From Clostridiales bacterium (GTDB lineage: Bacteria > Bacillota > Clostridia > Oscillospirales > Ruminococcaceae), in the NCBI GenBank assembly GCA_019423685.1, contig JAHZAY010000003.1, positions 133,319 through 197,318 on the forward strand: a stretch of DNA of 64,000 nucleotides, given 5' to 3'. Of this stretch, positions 50,136 through 58,085 are shown one piece after another (position 1 is the first letter of the stretch; every line of letters starts with the position of its first letter). The position numbers and the translations under genes are program-made. The notes under the pieces were generated by a model. It made no database searches. It had not been told where the DNA came from and worked only from the letters and a program-made list of their open reading frames with translations.

Positions 50136-50417
50136 ATGAAAAAGTTGCTCACCATCGCTCTGGCTACTTCTATGATCCTCGCCATGAGCGTAAATTCTTT
50201 CGCGCTTGGAAACTATGTCCTCTCCACCGATGAACTCGGTCAAGAGGAAACCCAGACGGAAGAAACCCCGGTCGTAGAAGAACCAGTGGAAGAAACCGTT
50301 TCGGACACTCCGAAGGTAAACCCGAACACCGGCGCTGAGGACTTTGTTGGTGTCGCTGCTGCCGCTGCGGTTGTTGCTGGCGTCGGCATCGTCGCTCTGA
50401 GCAAGAAAAACAGATAG
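50136..50417 (+). CDS. Mini surface protein D: signal peptide joined to anchor tail (93 residues)
   Basis: Signal peptide 1-23 (SFA) is joined directly to LGNYVLSTDELGQEE, the same stretch that closes the C-terminal domain of surface protein B (LGNYVLSTEELGQEE). An acidic Thr/Glu/Val linker follows, then NPNTGAED (62) and a membrane segment ending KKNR. The folded domain is missing. GGAGG at 8 bases before the ATG supports expression. Either a remnant of an internal deletion or a real small anchored peptide; it is the only family member on the plus strand. Confidence 0.82.
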   Translation: MKKLLTIALATSMILAMSVNSFALGNYVLSTDELGQEETQTEETPVVEEPVEETVSDTPKVNPNTGAEDFVGVAAAAAVVAGVGIVALSKKNR

Positions 50418-50429
50418 TTTTTTTACAGC

Positions 50430-50466
50430 AAAGAAGGGCTGGGGAATATTCCCCAGCCCTTCTTTT
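50430..50466. terminator. Terminator of mini surface protein D
   Basis: Stem AAAGAAGGGCTGGGGAAT and complement, with little loop and a T-run; bidirectional with the convergent peptidase gene. Confidence 0.88.
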
Positions 50467-50488
50467 ATGCGCCAAAAGATATGCTTTC

Positions 50489-51505
50489 TCAATCCACCAC
50501 GTACTGCGCCTTTCCCTTTTGCCGGCAAGCATCGGAAAAGACCTGCACACAGCGGTCCGGATGGCGCAGCGTATCCAACATCACCTTTTGGCCAAAAGCA
50601 TCATAAATGCAGCCCCATACCTCATTGCCAAAGGTATACATCCGGCTCTGCAGCAGCTGTTTTCCGGGATGCTGCGGGTCTAAATAGGGGCTTTGCCAGT
50701 ACTCCTGCATCTCCCTCTCCAGCGCTTCCCGATCCATCCTTCCCTCCCGCAGGCGATGGATGGTATCGGCAAAATGTTTCCAGGTATTCTCAAAATCTGC
50801 GTTGAGCAGCGCGATCGTCTCTTCATCCAGCCCGCGGTTGACCTGAGCCGGGCAGATCGAATCGGAAAGAACCCCTTGCGCAAAGTTTGCAAATTTGATC
50901 GCCAAGCCTTCTCCTGCCAGAAAGAAACAGAACTCCCCTTCCAACGTGCTGGCATTTCCCTCCCCATACAGCCGGGTAAACAGAATGTGGTGCAGCTCAT
51001 GCTGAAAGGTCGACTGAATTTCTTGAAGGTAGTTTTCTCCGATCAGCTGCAAAAAATCCATGTGCATCCTATCGCCATACGGATACCCAAAGGAAGGGCC
51101 TATCCCCAAAGTGATGACCAGCCCAACGGTTCCCAGCTCCACCGGCCCATAGCACCGCTCCATGACCTGCTGTGTCTTTTGCTCAAAGCCTTGTGCCAAA
51201 ACCGCTTGCAGTTGAGAATAGCCCTCCCGATACTTTTGCGGGTGTTCCAGCGCATCCTTCCACAAAAAATGGTGCTGTTGCAGCGCCAGATTTTGAATCT
51301 GCTCCTCCTGCACCTGCGGAAGGTTCAGCAGGTATTCCCGAAATTCTTCCCGCGTCACCCTCTTTTTGTACCGCGCAAATTCAAATGCATAGTCTTCACT
51401 CTCCAACATCCTCTCCAGCGCTTCCCGGTCTGCCTGCCCCTCTGCCAGCTTTTCCAGCCATGTCAGCATCGGCAAAACCTGCGCCTGATGTACCACAACC
51501 TTCAT
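50489..51505 (-). CDS. Putative zinc metallopeptidase (DUF5700-like)
   Basis: A 338-residue protein without signal peptide. QHELHHILFTRLYG carries an HExxH zinc motif, and a downstream EGEFCFFLAGEGLA provides a candidate third ligand Glu, as in DUF5700 putative peptidases. The rest is helical. The substrate is unknown. ATG with AAAGG upstream. It is convergent with mini surface protein D, sharing the terminator, so the neighbourhood alone does not link them. Confidence 0.65.
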   Translation of the reverse strand: MKVVVHQAQVLPMLTWLEKLAEGQADREALERMLESEDYAFEFARYKKRVTREEFREYLLNLPQVQEEQIQNLALQQHHFLWKDALEHPQKYREGYSQLQAVLAQGFEQKTQQVMERCYGPVELGTVGLVITLGIGPSFGYPYGDRMHMDFLQLIGENYLQEIQSTFQHELHHILFTRLYGEGNASTLEGEFCFFLAGEGLAIKFANFAQGVLSDSICPAQVNRGLDEETIALLNADFENTWKHFADTIHRLREGRMDREALEREMQEYWQSPYLDPQHPGKQLLQSRMYTFGNEVWGCIYDAFGQKVMLDTLRHPDRCVQVFSDACRQKGKAQYVVD

Positions 51506-51538
51506 GCACCTTTTTCCTTTCTTCTATTGTCCCTATCA

Positions 51539-51577
51539 AAAAAAGCTGCTGCACTTTCAATAAGGCAGCAGCTTTTT
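51539..51577 (-). terminator. Terminator of the recJ-relA operon
   Basis: Stem AAAAAAGCTGCTGC / GCAGCAGCTTTTTT around 12 bases, 6 bases beyond the last stop. Confidence 0.87.
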
Positions 51578-51582
51578 TCCTC

Positions 51583-52077
51583 TTACAGCTTTTGTTCGAT
51601 CAGGGGATCTTCGTGATTTTCCGTTTCCTCGGTGCCTTTTTCCTCCGGCTTTTCCTCTGCTTTAGCAGTCTCCTGCGGCTGCGGCTCCTCTGGAATCACT
51701 ACACCGGTCTCCTCCTGCAATACCATTCCACATCTGGAGCAGAAGTGCGCGTCGGTCGCGCAGGAAGCGCCACAGTTCGGGCACTTTTTGACCTTGCGGA
51801 TCTCCTCGCGTTTGGCCTGCAGCTGAGCCAACTGCTCGAGCAGCGCATCGGCCTGCTCCACCAGCTCGCTGATCTCCAGCTCATTGTCGGTGCCAAGCTT
51901 TCTGGTGCTGTAGACAAGCGAACCGATCTTTTCATAGCAGTTTGCAAGGTCCGCATTGACCGAAACTTCCTGAATCTTCAGCTTAGAAGCTTCCACCATC
52001 TCCTCGGTCTTTTTGCCCGCTACGTTGGCCACCGAGATTGCTTTATCCAGCAGGGAATTGAAAGAATTGATACTCAT
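51583..52077 (-). CDS. Zinc-ribbon protein with helical N-terminus
   Basis: A 164-residue protein. Residues 1-95 are coiled-coil-like helices (ISELVEQADALLEQLAQLQAKREEIRK, shown in part as LLEQLAQLQAKREEIRK). A zinc ribbon follows with CPNC and CSRC (CPNCGASCATDAHFCSRCG), then a Glu-rich tail. Probably a cytoplasmic protein; the role is unknown. Last gene of the recJ operon, 39 bases after the kinase. Confidence 0.78.
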   Translation of the reverse strand: MSINSFNSLLDKAISVANVAGKKTEEMVEASKLKIQEVSVNADLANCYEKIGSLVYSTRKLGTDNELEISELVEQADALLEQLAQLQAKREEIRKVKKCPNCGASCATDAHFCSRCGMVLQEETGVVIPEEPQPQETAKAEEKPEEKGTEETENHEDPLIEQKL

Positions 52078-52116
52078 GGAAATTGCTCCTTTCTCATCTG
52101 TAAATTTTTGTGTATG

Positions 52117-53103
52117 TCATTGATTTGTGCGCGTATCTGGTTGTGGAACCTTTGGACCGATAAATTCTCGCACAACGCTGTCCTGCGGGATGGCGTCGGT
52201 GTTGTTGATGTCAAAAAATTCGTCGAGCCGCTGGTATAGGTCATCCAACTTGCGATAATGCTCCGGCGCGATGCCACGCCGGTCCTCCAAGAAGGGCAGC
52301 AGATAGCTGTGGAAGATGTTGGGTTCATAGTCGAGGGTCGTATCCAATTTAAATTTTGCGCTGTCGCGGAAGGGGTTGATATATGCCGATTCCCCCTCAC
52401 AAACTTCGTCCCACATCGCCATCGTCTCTTCCGGCAAGGTGTTTCGTGTAAAGCGATCGCGCACCATCCGGCGCATCAGGCGCACATCCTGTGGCGTCAA
52501 GATGACCCGATCGTGGTCGGTGAAGCGGGAACGCACGCTCGCAAAAATTCTGGTCACCTTATCTTCTCCCACCAGCTGAGTGAGCAGTGGATTTAATCCG
52601 TGCAGCCCCTCGATGATGACAACGTCGTCCTCACCGGCCACAACTTCCTGTTCACGTCCGCTCACCCGCTCCCGCACATGAAAATCAAAGATCGGGATGC
52701 TGGTTCTTCCGGTCTGAATGAGCTGTTCAATGCAGCGGTTGATGCGATCAATGTCCAGCGCATAGATGCTCTCAAAGTCGGGCTTTCCCTTTCGGTTGAG
52801 CGGCGTCTGCTCGGTGGCAAGATAAAAGTCGTCGAGGGAGATCACCGTCGCCTTTCTGCCACAACCGGAAAAGTGGCGCGCCAAGGTGTGCGCTGTGGTG
52901 GTCTTGCCGGAAGCGGAGGGTCCAGCCAGACAGATCACCGTCGCTTGCCCGCGGGTATTTTCCATCTGTTCCACCACCTGGCGGAGCTGATGGTGATAAA
53001 ACGATTCTGCCTCGTCAATTAGCTGAAAATAATTCTGGACGGCCTGTTGGTTGACCTCGTCCTTTTCAATCCTCCCGTAGTGGAAGGGGTCTATTTTCCT
53101 CAA
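52117..53103 (-). CDS. Uridine kinase/phosphoribulokinase-type nucleoside kinase
   Basis: A 328-residue P-loop kinase. Walker A is GPSASGKTT, followed by HTLARHFSG and ISLDDFYL; the LID and base-binding area include IEGLHGLNPLL and RRMVRDRFTRNT. Most clostridial relatives carry an N-terminal TGS/threonyl-tRNA-synthetase-like part (about 550 residues in all); this one has only about 50 residues before the kinase. The start is TTG with GGGTGG upstream, overlapping hemZ by 38 bases. Phosphate acceptor unknown, probably uridine or another nucleoside. Confidence 0.82.
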   Translation of the reverse strand: MRKIDPFHYGRIEKDEVNQQAVQNYFQLIDEAESFYHHQLRQVVEQMENTRGQATVICLAGPSASGKTTTAHTLARHFSGCGRKATVISLDDFYLATEQTPLNRKGKPDFESIYALDIDRINRCIEQLIQTGRTSIPIFDFHVRERVSGREQEVVAGEDDVVIIEGLHGLNPLLTQLVGEDKVTRIFASVRSRFTDHDRVILTPQDVRLMRRMVRDRFTRNTLPEETMAMWDEVCEGESAYINPFRDSAKFKLDTTLDYEPNIFHSYLLPFLEDRRGIAPEHYRKLDDLYQRLDEFFDINNTDAIPQDSVVREFIGPKVPQPDTRTNQ

Positions 53104-54589
53104 AGAATTTCACCACCCTATCCTTTCTTCTTAAAATTTCGTCGAAGTGCTCGACGTACTCAAAGGGGTATTTGTAGTTGAAGATTCTCTCCAGCTTGCC
53201 GGTGCGGTTGGATTTTAATTTAGTCACCGCTCCCCCGCCTGCTGCCAAAATTGTCTGCGTTTCGTCCATGATGTAGATGTTGTAGCGCCCCTCATAGCCC
53301 GGCTTGCAGTAACCGGTATTTTCCAGATTCCCCAGTGTATTGCGCTGCTTGTAAAGATAGTACGGCTGCCAACCATATTCGATCAGCGCCTTCTGCGCAT
53401 AGGAGACCATCTGTCCCACCTCTTGGCCCAGTTGCAGGGCTTTGAGGCGCTCCTCCCAGCTGGTGCCAAAATTTGCACTGCGCTTGATGGAGAGGGTGTG
53501 CACGGTGATATTTTCCGGGTTGAGGGCGATGATCTTATCTACCGTCTGCCGGAAGCTCTCCACCGTCTCCCCGGGAAGTCCGGCAATCAAATCCATGTTG
53601 ATGTCGTCAAAGCCTTCCTCCCGCGCCATCTGGAAACAGTCGATGATCTGCTGGGCGGTGTGCTTTCTGCCAATTCCGGCAAGCACCTGATCGTTTAACG
53701 TCTGGGGATTGATGCTGATGCGGGTGACGTTGTGGGCGCGCAGAACCCGCAGCTTTTCCCGGTCGATGGTGTCCGGGCGGCCGGCCTCCACCGTATATTC
53801 CTTTAAACGGGACAGGTCAAAGTTTTTCTCCACCGCGGTGCAGATCTGTTCGAGCTGGGCAGCCGAGAGGATGGTCGGGGTGCCGCCGCCAAAATAGACG
53901 GTGGTGAGGGAAAGCTCGGTCTGGGCCATCTTTTGTGCGATGCAGGCGAGCTCGTCGCACAGGCGGTCGACATAAACCGGCAGGATATCCCGCGCACGCT
54001 TGCTGGTGATGTCGTGGGAGACAAAGGAGCAATAGCTGCACCGGGACGGGCAAAACGGAATGGAGATATACAGACTGTAGGTGTCGTCGGTGGCCTCCTT
54101 GAGAATGGGCGCCTCATTGCGCGCAGTCTGCAAGGCCAGGTCAATCTTCTCGTCGGTGACATAGAAGTGCTGTGAAAAGTCGCGCGCCACCATTTCCTCA
54201 CTCATGCCCGCATCCAGCCGCTTATGGAACAGCTTGATCGGGCGCACCCCGGTCAGCATCCCCCACGCCGGATGGGTGCCGGTTGCCTGGCACAGCAGGG
54301 TAAAGAGCATATCGCTCATCCGGTACTCCGCCTGCTCATAGGGGCCGTGCGGATTGGAAGGGATGGTGCGGCAAAGCGAATTTTCTTCACCGTTTAGCCG
54401 CACCGTGACCTTCATCAGGCCATGTTGGAGGCGAGTTTCAATATAGTCCTCCTGCATCTGGTCGCTTTGGGGCGAAAATTCGGTATCGGCGGGATACTCG
54501 GTGGTCACAATCTTTTCGTCCGGGAAAAACAGCATCGCGATGCACTCCGCCTCATATTTCATATTGTGTCCAACTGTTCTGATCTTCAT
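53066..54589 (-). CDS. hemZ: Coproporphyrinogen dehydrogenase HemZ (radical SAM)
   Basis: A 507-residue HemN/HemZ-type enzyme. The 4Fe-4S/SAM motif is CPSRCSYCSF near residue 190, followed by FGGGTPTIL and GLPGETVESF. It is annotated to convert coproporphyrinogen III to protoporphyrinogen IX without oxygen, though HemZ activity in Clostridia is not settled and no other heme genes are here. The ATG has AAGGAG at 12 bases. Part of the recJ-relA-dtd-MBL run. Confidence 0.88.
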   Translation of the reverse strand: MKIRTVGHNMKYEAECIAMLFFPDEKIVTTEYPADTEFSPQSDQMQEDYIETRLQHGLMKVTVRLNGEENSLCRTIPSNPHGPYEQAEYRMSDMLFTLLCQATGTHPAWGMLTGVRPIKLFHKRLDAGMSEEMVARDFSQHFYVTDEKIDLALQTARNEAPILKEATDDTYSLYISIPFCPSRCSYCSFVSHDITSKRARDILPVYVDRLCDELACIAQKMAQTELSLTTVYFGGGTPTILSAAQLEQICTAVEKNFDLSRLKEYTVEAGRPDTIDREKLRVLRAHNVTRISINPQTLNDQVLAGIGRKHTAQQIIDCFQMAREEGFDDINMDLIAGLPGETVESFRQTVDKIIALNPENITVHTLSIKRSANFGTSWEERLKALQLGQEVGQMVSYAQKALIEYGWQPYYLYKQRNTLGNLENTGYCKPGYEGRYNIYIMDETQTILAAGGGAVTKLKSNRTGKLERIFNYKYPFEYVEHFDEILRRKDRVVKFFEENRPLPLRED

Positions 54590-54751
54590 CTGCTGTTTTT
54601 TCTCCTTATAAAAGAAGGGGCCTTTTTCCAGTCTCGAAAAATGGAGTTGGCCATTCCGCTTTCAGGAAAAATCTCCCCTCTTTGTTATAGTATCATCTGC
54701 CGCGCAAATTGTTCCCGCGCGGCGCTTTTTTTGATTTTCTGCAAGATGGGG

Positions 54752-55384
54752 CTACATCGCCATTGCGTGCCGCAAAAATGGATTGGCCAGCTTTTCGTCG
54801 TCGAGGTTGGTCGCGCTGCCGTGGCCCGGAAAGACCTTGTAATAGCCCTGCAGCGAACCCAGGCGCTTGAGCGACCGGAACATTTCGGCATCGTCGCCCC
54901 CATACAGGTCGGTGCGGCCCATGCTGCCCTGGAACAGGGTGTCCCCGCAATAGAGCTCGTTGTTTTTGATGTAGGTGACGCCGCCCCTGGTGTGACCGGG
55001 AGTCTCCATCACCGTGAAGGTCATGCTGCCGCTGACAATCCTGTCCCCATCCTTGACCAGAATGTCCGGAACAAAGGGGCGGGCATAGGGCGCGACCGCG
55101 TTGGACATGCTCTTTTCCCCGTCGCCGATCATCTCCAAATCCTTTTCCCCCAGCACAATCTGAATCTGTGGAAAAAGGTCCTTGAGGTCCGCCGCGCCGC
55201 CCATGTGGTCTCCGTGACCGTGGGTCAGCAGCAGATGGGTCGGGGTAAAGCCGCGCTCGTTGATAAAATCCGCCACCTTCTGGGCATCGCCGCCGCAGTC
55301 GACCACGACGCAATTTTTGTTGTCGTCCCAGGTAACATAGCAGTTGGTGCCCAACAGCCCAACGTGGATAATTTCCAGATTCAT
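54752..55384 (-). CDS. MBL-fold metallo-hydrolase (glyoxalase II-like)
   Basis: A 210-residue metallo-beta-lactamase-fold hydrolase. Metal-ligand motifs: THGHGDHMGG near residue 55, GHTRGGV near 130, and GHGSATN near 190. Conserved operon position between dtd and hemZ. A glyoxalase-II-like thioesterase is the usual annotation; the substrate is unproven. ATG with AGGGAGG upstream. Confidence 0.88.
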   Translation of the reverse strand: MNLEIIHVGLLGTNCYVTWDDNKNCVVVDCGGDAQKVADFINERGFTPTHLLLTHGHGDHMGGAADLKDLFPQIQIVLGEKDLEMIGDGEKSMSNAVAPYARPFVPDILVKDGDRIVSGSMTFTVMETPGHTRGGVTYIKNNELYCGDTLFQGSMGRTDLYGGDDAEMFRSLKRLGSLQGYYKVFPGHGSATNLDDEKLANPFLRHAMAM

Positions 55385-55409
55385 CTTGGATAACCTCCCT
55401 CTGCCGCCG

Positions 55410-55871
55410 CTATCTTTTCGGCATAATCTCGTCGGTGTCCAGCATGATGGTCACCGGCCCGTTGTTGAGCAGCTCGACCTGCATCGAGGCGCCAAACTTG
55501 CCGTGCCCCACCTTGCTGACGCCGATCTCCCTGACCTTCTGCTGGAAGTATTCGTACAGTCTGTCCGCCTCTGCAGGGGAAGCCGCCCCCACAAAGGAAG
55601 GCCGTCTTCCCTTGCGGCAGTCGGCATAGAGAGTGAACTGGGATACCACCAGCATCTCTCCCCCAATATCCAGCAGCGACAGGTTCATCTTGTCGTTCTC
55701 GTCGGTGAAGATGCGCAGATTTGCGCACTTCTCGGCCAGGAAATCCGCCTGTTTTTCGGTGTCCTGCGGGCCGACGCCCAGCAGGACCAGCAGCCCCTTT
55801 TCAATCTCTCCCACGCGCTCCCCTTCGACGGTGACGCTGGCGTGGCTTACTCTCTGAATCAATGCTCTCAT
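55410..55871 (-). CDS. dtd: D-aminoacyl-tRNA deacylase
   Basis: A 153-residue Dtd protein that removes D-amino acids wrongly attached to tRNA. MRALIQRVSHASV opens the protein; SQFTLYADCRKGRRPSF carries the catalytic area, and NNGPVTIMLDTDE closes it as usual. It is 24 bases after relA and 25 before the MBL gene. Confidence 0.94.
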   Translation of the reverse strand: MRALIQRVSHASVTVEGERVGEIEKGLLVLLGVGPQDTEKQADFLAEKCANLRIFTDENDKMNLSLLDIGGEMLVVSQFTLYADCRKGRRPSFVGAASPAEADRLYEYFQQKVREIGVSKVGHGKFGASMQVELLNNGPVTIMLDTDEIMPKR

Positions 55872-55895
55872 GTTCTATTCTCCGTTTTTATATTT

Positions 55896-58085
55896 TTATT
55901 GGATGGTCCTTCTGACATCCTCCACGCCCTTGATGGCGCGCAGGCTGTTGAGCAGGTAGTTGAGCTGATCGACACCGTTGACCTCCACCGTTACCTGGAT
56001 GAGGATGACCGAATGGTCCTTGCTCTCCTTGGCAACCAGAGCGTGCATCGGGATGTGCATGTTGCTCAGCAGAATGGTGACGTCCGCCAGCAGCGTGTCA
56101 CGCGGCTGGGAGGTGATGTCGATGGTCGATTTAAACTTCTCGGAGGTGACGTTGGAAGCCCACTCGGCGTGCACCCAGCGGCCCTCGTTCTCCTTCGGGG
56201 CGTTGATGACGTTGACGCAGTCCTGCTTGTGGATGGACACACCGTAGCCGCGGGTGATAAATCCGACAATCGGGTCGCCCGGCAGCGGATTGCAGCACTT
56301 GGCAAACTTGACAAGGCAGCTGTCCAATCCCTCGACGATGACGCCGCTGGTCGGTTTGCCCGGCTTTTTGGGCGCTGTGGGCTGCGGCAGCAGGGCGGCC
56401 TTCTTTTCCTCCTCCGCTACGGTGCGGTAGGTCTTTTGGAATTCCTCCTTGACCCGCGGCATAATGCGGGAGAGCAGCACCCCTCCATAGCCGATGGCGG
56501 CATAGAAGTCGTCGACGGTATTGATGTGTTGGCGGCGCGCTATGTTGAGGATAAAGTTTTCATAGTCCTCTTCGGGCACGTTGATGAGGTTGCGCTTAAA
56601 CTCCTTCTCCAGCTCCTCCTTGCCGGTGGCAATGTTCTCCTCCCGGCGCTCCTTTTTAAACCAGGAGCGGATCTTGGTGCGCGCCTCGCTGGTCTTGACA
56701 ATCTTGAGCCAGTCGCGGCTTGGGCCGTTGCCCGGACCTTTGGAGGTGATGATTTCGACAATCATACCTGTCTCCAGTTTAAAGTCCAGCGGCACAATCC
56801 TGCCGTCCACCTTGGCTCCGGTCATGCGGTTGCCGACCTCCGAGTGAATGGCATAGGCAAAGTCGATGACGGTGGCCCCGGTGGGCAGATTGATGACGTC
56901 GCCCTTTGGGGTAAAGACGAAACACTCCTCCGGCGCAATGTCCGATTTGATCGAGCGCACAATATCCTGCGCATCGCCGGAGTCCTGCTGCACTTCCAGC
57001 AGCTGGCGCACCCAGGCCAGACGCTCTTCCAGTTTATCCTTTTTCTCGATTCCCGCCTTGTACTTCCAGTGGGCGGCGATGCCGTATTCGGCGGTGTAGT
57101 GCATATCCCAGGTGCGGATCTGGATCTCGAAGGGGATTCCGCCCTCCTTGTCCAGCACGGTGGTGTGCAGTGACTGGTACATATTGGCCTTTGGGGTGGA
57201 GATGTAATCTTTAAAGCGCTTGGGGATCGGGGTGAACTCGTCGTGCATGATGCCTAGTACCGCATAGCACTCATAGGTGGTGTCCACGATCACCCGCACG
57301 GCATAGACGTCGTATATCTCGTCAAAGTTTCTTCCCTGCATATACACCTTGCGGTAGATGCCGTAGATGCTCTTGACGCGGCTTTGCAGGAAGAACTTCA
57401 TCCCTTCTTTGTTCAGGCGCGCCTTAATCTTCTCCTGAATCCCCTCCAGGAATTTTTCGCGCTCCTCCTTTTTGAGCTTGAGCAGCCGCTCAATCTCCTC
57501 ATAGGCGATCGGGTCCAAGAAGCGCAGCGAGATGTCCTCCAACTCCTCCTTGATCGAGCGGATACCAAGTCGGTCGGCCAGCGGCGCATAGACCTCCATC
57601 GTCTCCAGCGCCTTTTCGCGGCGCTTATATTCCTTCCAGTACTCACCGGTGCGCATGTTGTGCAGGCGGTCAGAAAGCTTTACGATGATGACGCGCACAT
57701 CCTTGGCCATCGCCAAAAGCATCTTGCGCACATTCTCGGCCTGTCGCTGCTCCTTGCTCGAGTAACTGAGCTTTGTCAGTTTGGTGACGCCGTCCACCAT
57801 CAGCGCCACATCCGCCCCGAAGCGCTTTTTGATGTCGTCGAGGGTGGAGGAGGTGTCCTCCACCACATCGTGCAAAAGTCCCGCACAGATGGTCTCGGTG
57901 TCCATGCCCAGCTCCAGCAGGATCTGGGCGACAGCGATTGGGTGGGTGATGTACGGATCGCCCGATTGCCGCATCTGGCCCTCATGGGCTTTGGCGGCAT
58001 ACTCATACGCTTCGGTAATTTTGTCAAAATCATAGGGTCTGTTGCTTTCCTTTAATGCAACCATCAATTCGTCAAACTCACGCAT
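55896..58085 (-). CDS. relA: Bifunctional (p)ppGpp synthetase/hydrolase RelA/SpoT
   Basis: A 729-residue stringent-response enzyme. The HD hydrolase domain has GLLHDVVEDT near residue 65; the synthetase has the conserved RIVDT...YECYAVLG and YISTPKANMYQSLHTTV blocks; a TGS domain follows (FVFTPKGDVINLPTGATVIDFAYAIH), and a C-terminal ACT domain (AKESKDHSVILIQVTVEV). The ATG at 58083-58085 is supported by AAGGATGG at 8 bases; an ATG 12 bases earlier is too near it. Overlaps the end of recJ by 8 bases. Confidence 0.94.
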   Translation of the reverse strand: MREFDELMVALKESNRPYDFDKITEAYEYAAKAHEGQMRQSGDPYITHPIAVAQILLELGMDTETICAGLLHDVVEDTSSTLDDIKKRFGADVALMVDGVTKLTKLSYSSKEQRQAENVRKMLLAMAKDVRVIIVKLSDRLHNMRTGEYWKEYKRREKALETMEVYAPLADRLGIRSIKEELEDISLRFLDPIAYEEIERLLKLKKEEREKFLEGIQEKIKARLNKEGMKFFLQSRVKSIYGIYRKVYMQGRNFDEIYDVYAVRVIVDTTYECYAVLGIMHDEFTPIPKRFKDYISTPKANMYQSLHTTVLDKEGGIPFEIQIRTWDMHYTAEYGIAAHWKYKAGIEKKDKLEERLAWVRQLLEVQQDSGDAQDIVRSIKSDIAPEECFVFTPKGDVINLPTGATVIDFAYAIHSEVGNRMTGAKVDGRIVPLDFKLETGMIVEIITSKGPGNGPSRDWLKIVKTSEARTKIRSWFKKERREENIATGKEELEKEFKRNLINVPEEDYENFILNIARRQHINTVDDFYAAIGYGGVLLSRIMPRVKEEFQKTYRTVAEEEKKAALLPQPTAPKKPGKPTSGVIVEGLDSCLVKFAKCCNPLPGDPIVGFITRGYGVSIHKQDCVNVINAPKENEGRWVHAEWASNVTSEKFKSTIDITSQPRDTLLADVTILLSNMHIPMHALVAKESKDHSVILIQVTVEVNGVDQLNYLLNSLRAIKGVEDVRRTIQ

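Noticed and set aside
54698..54735. GC-rich hairpin between MBL and hemZ genes
   Set aside because: Its T-run is on the plus strand, opposite to the operon, so it is not a terminator for these genes; too short to call anything else.
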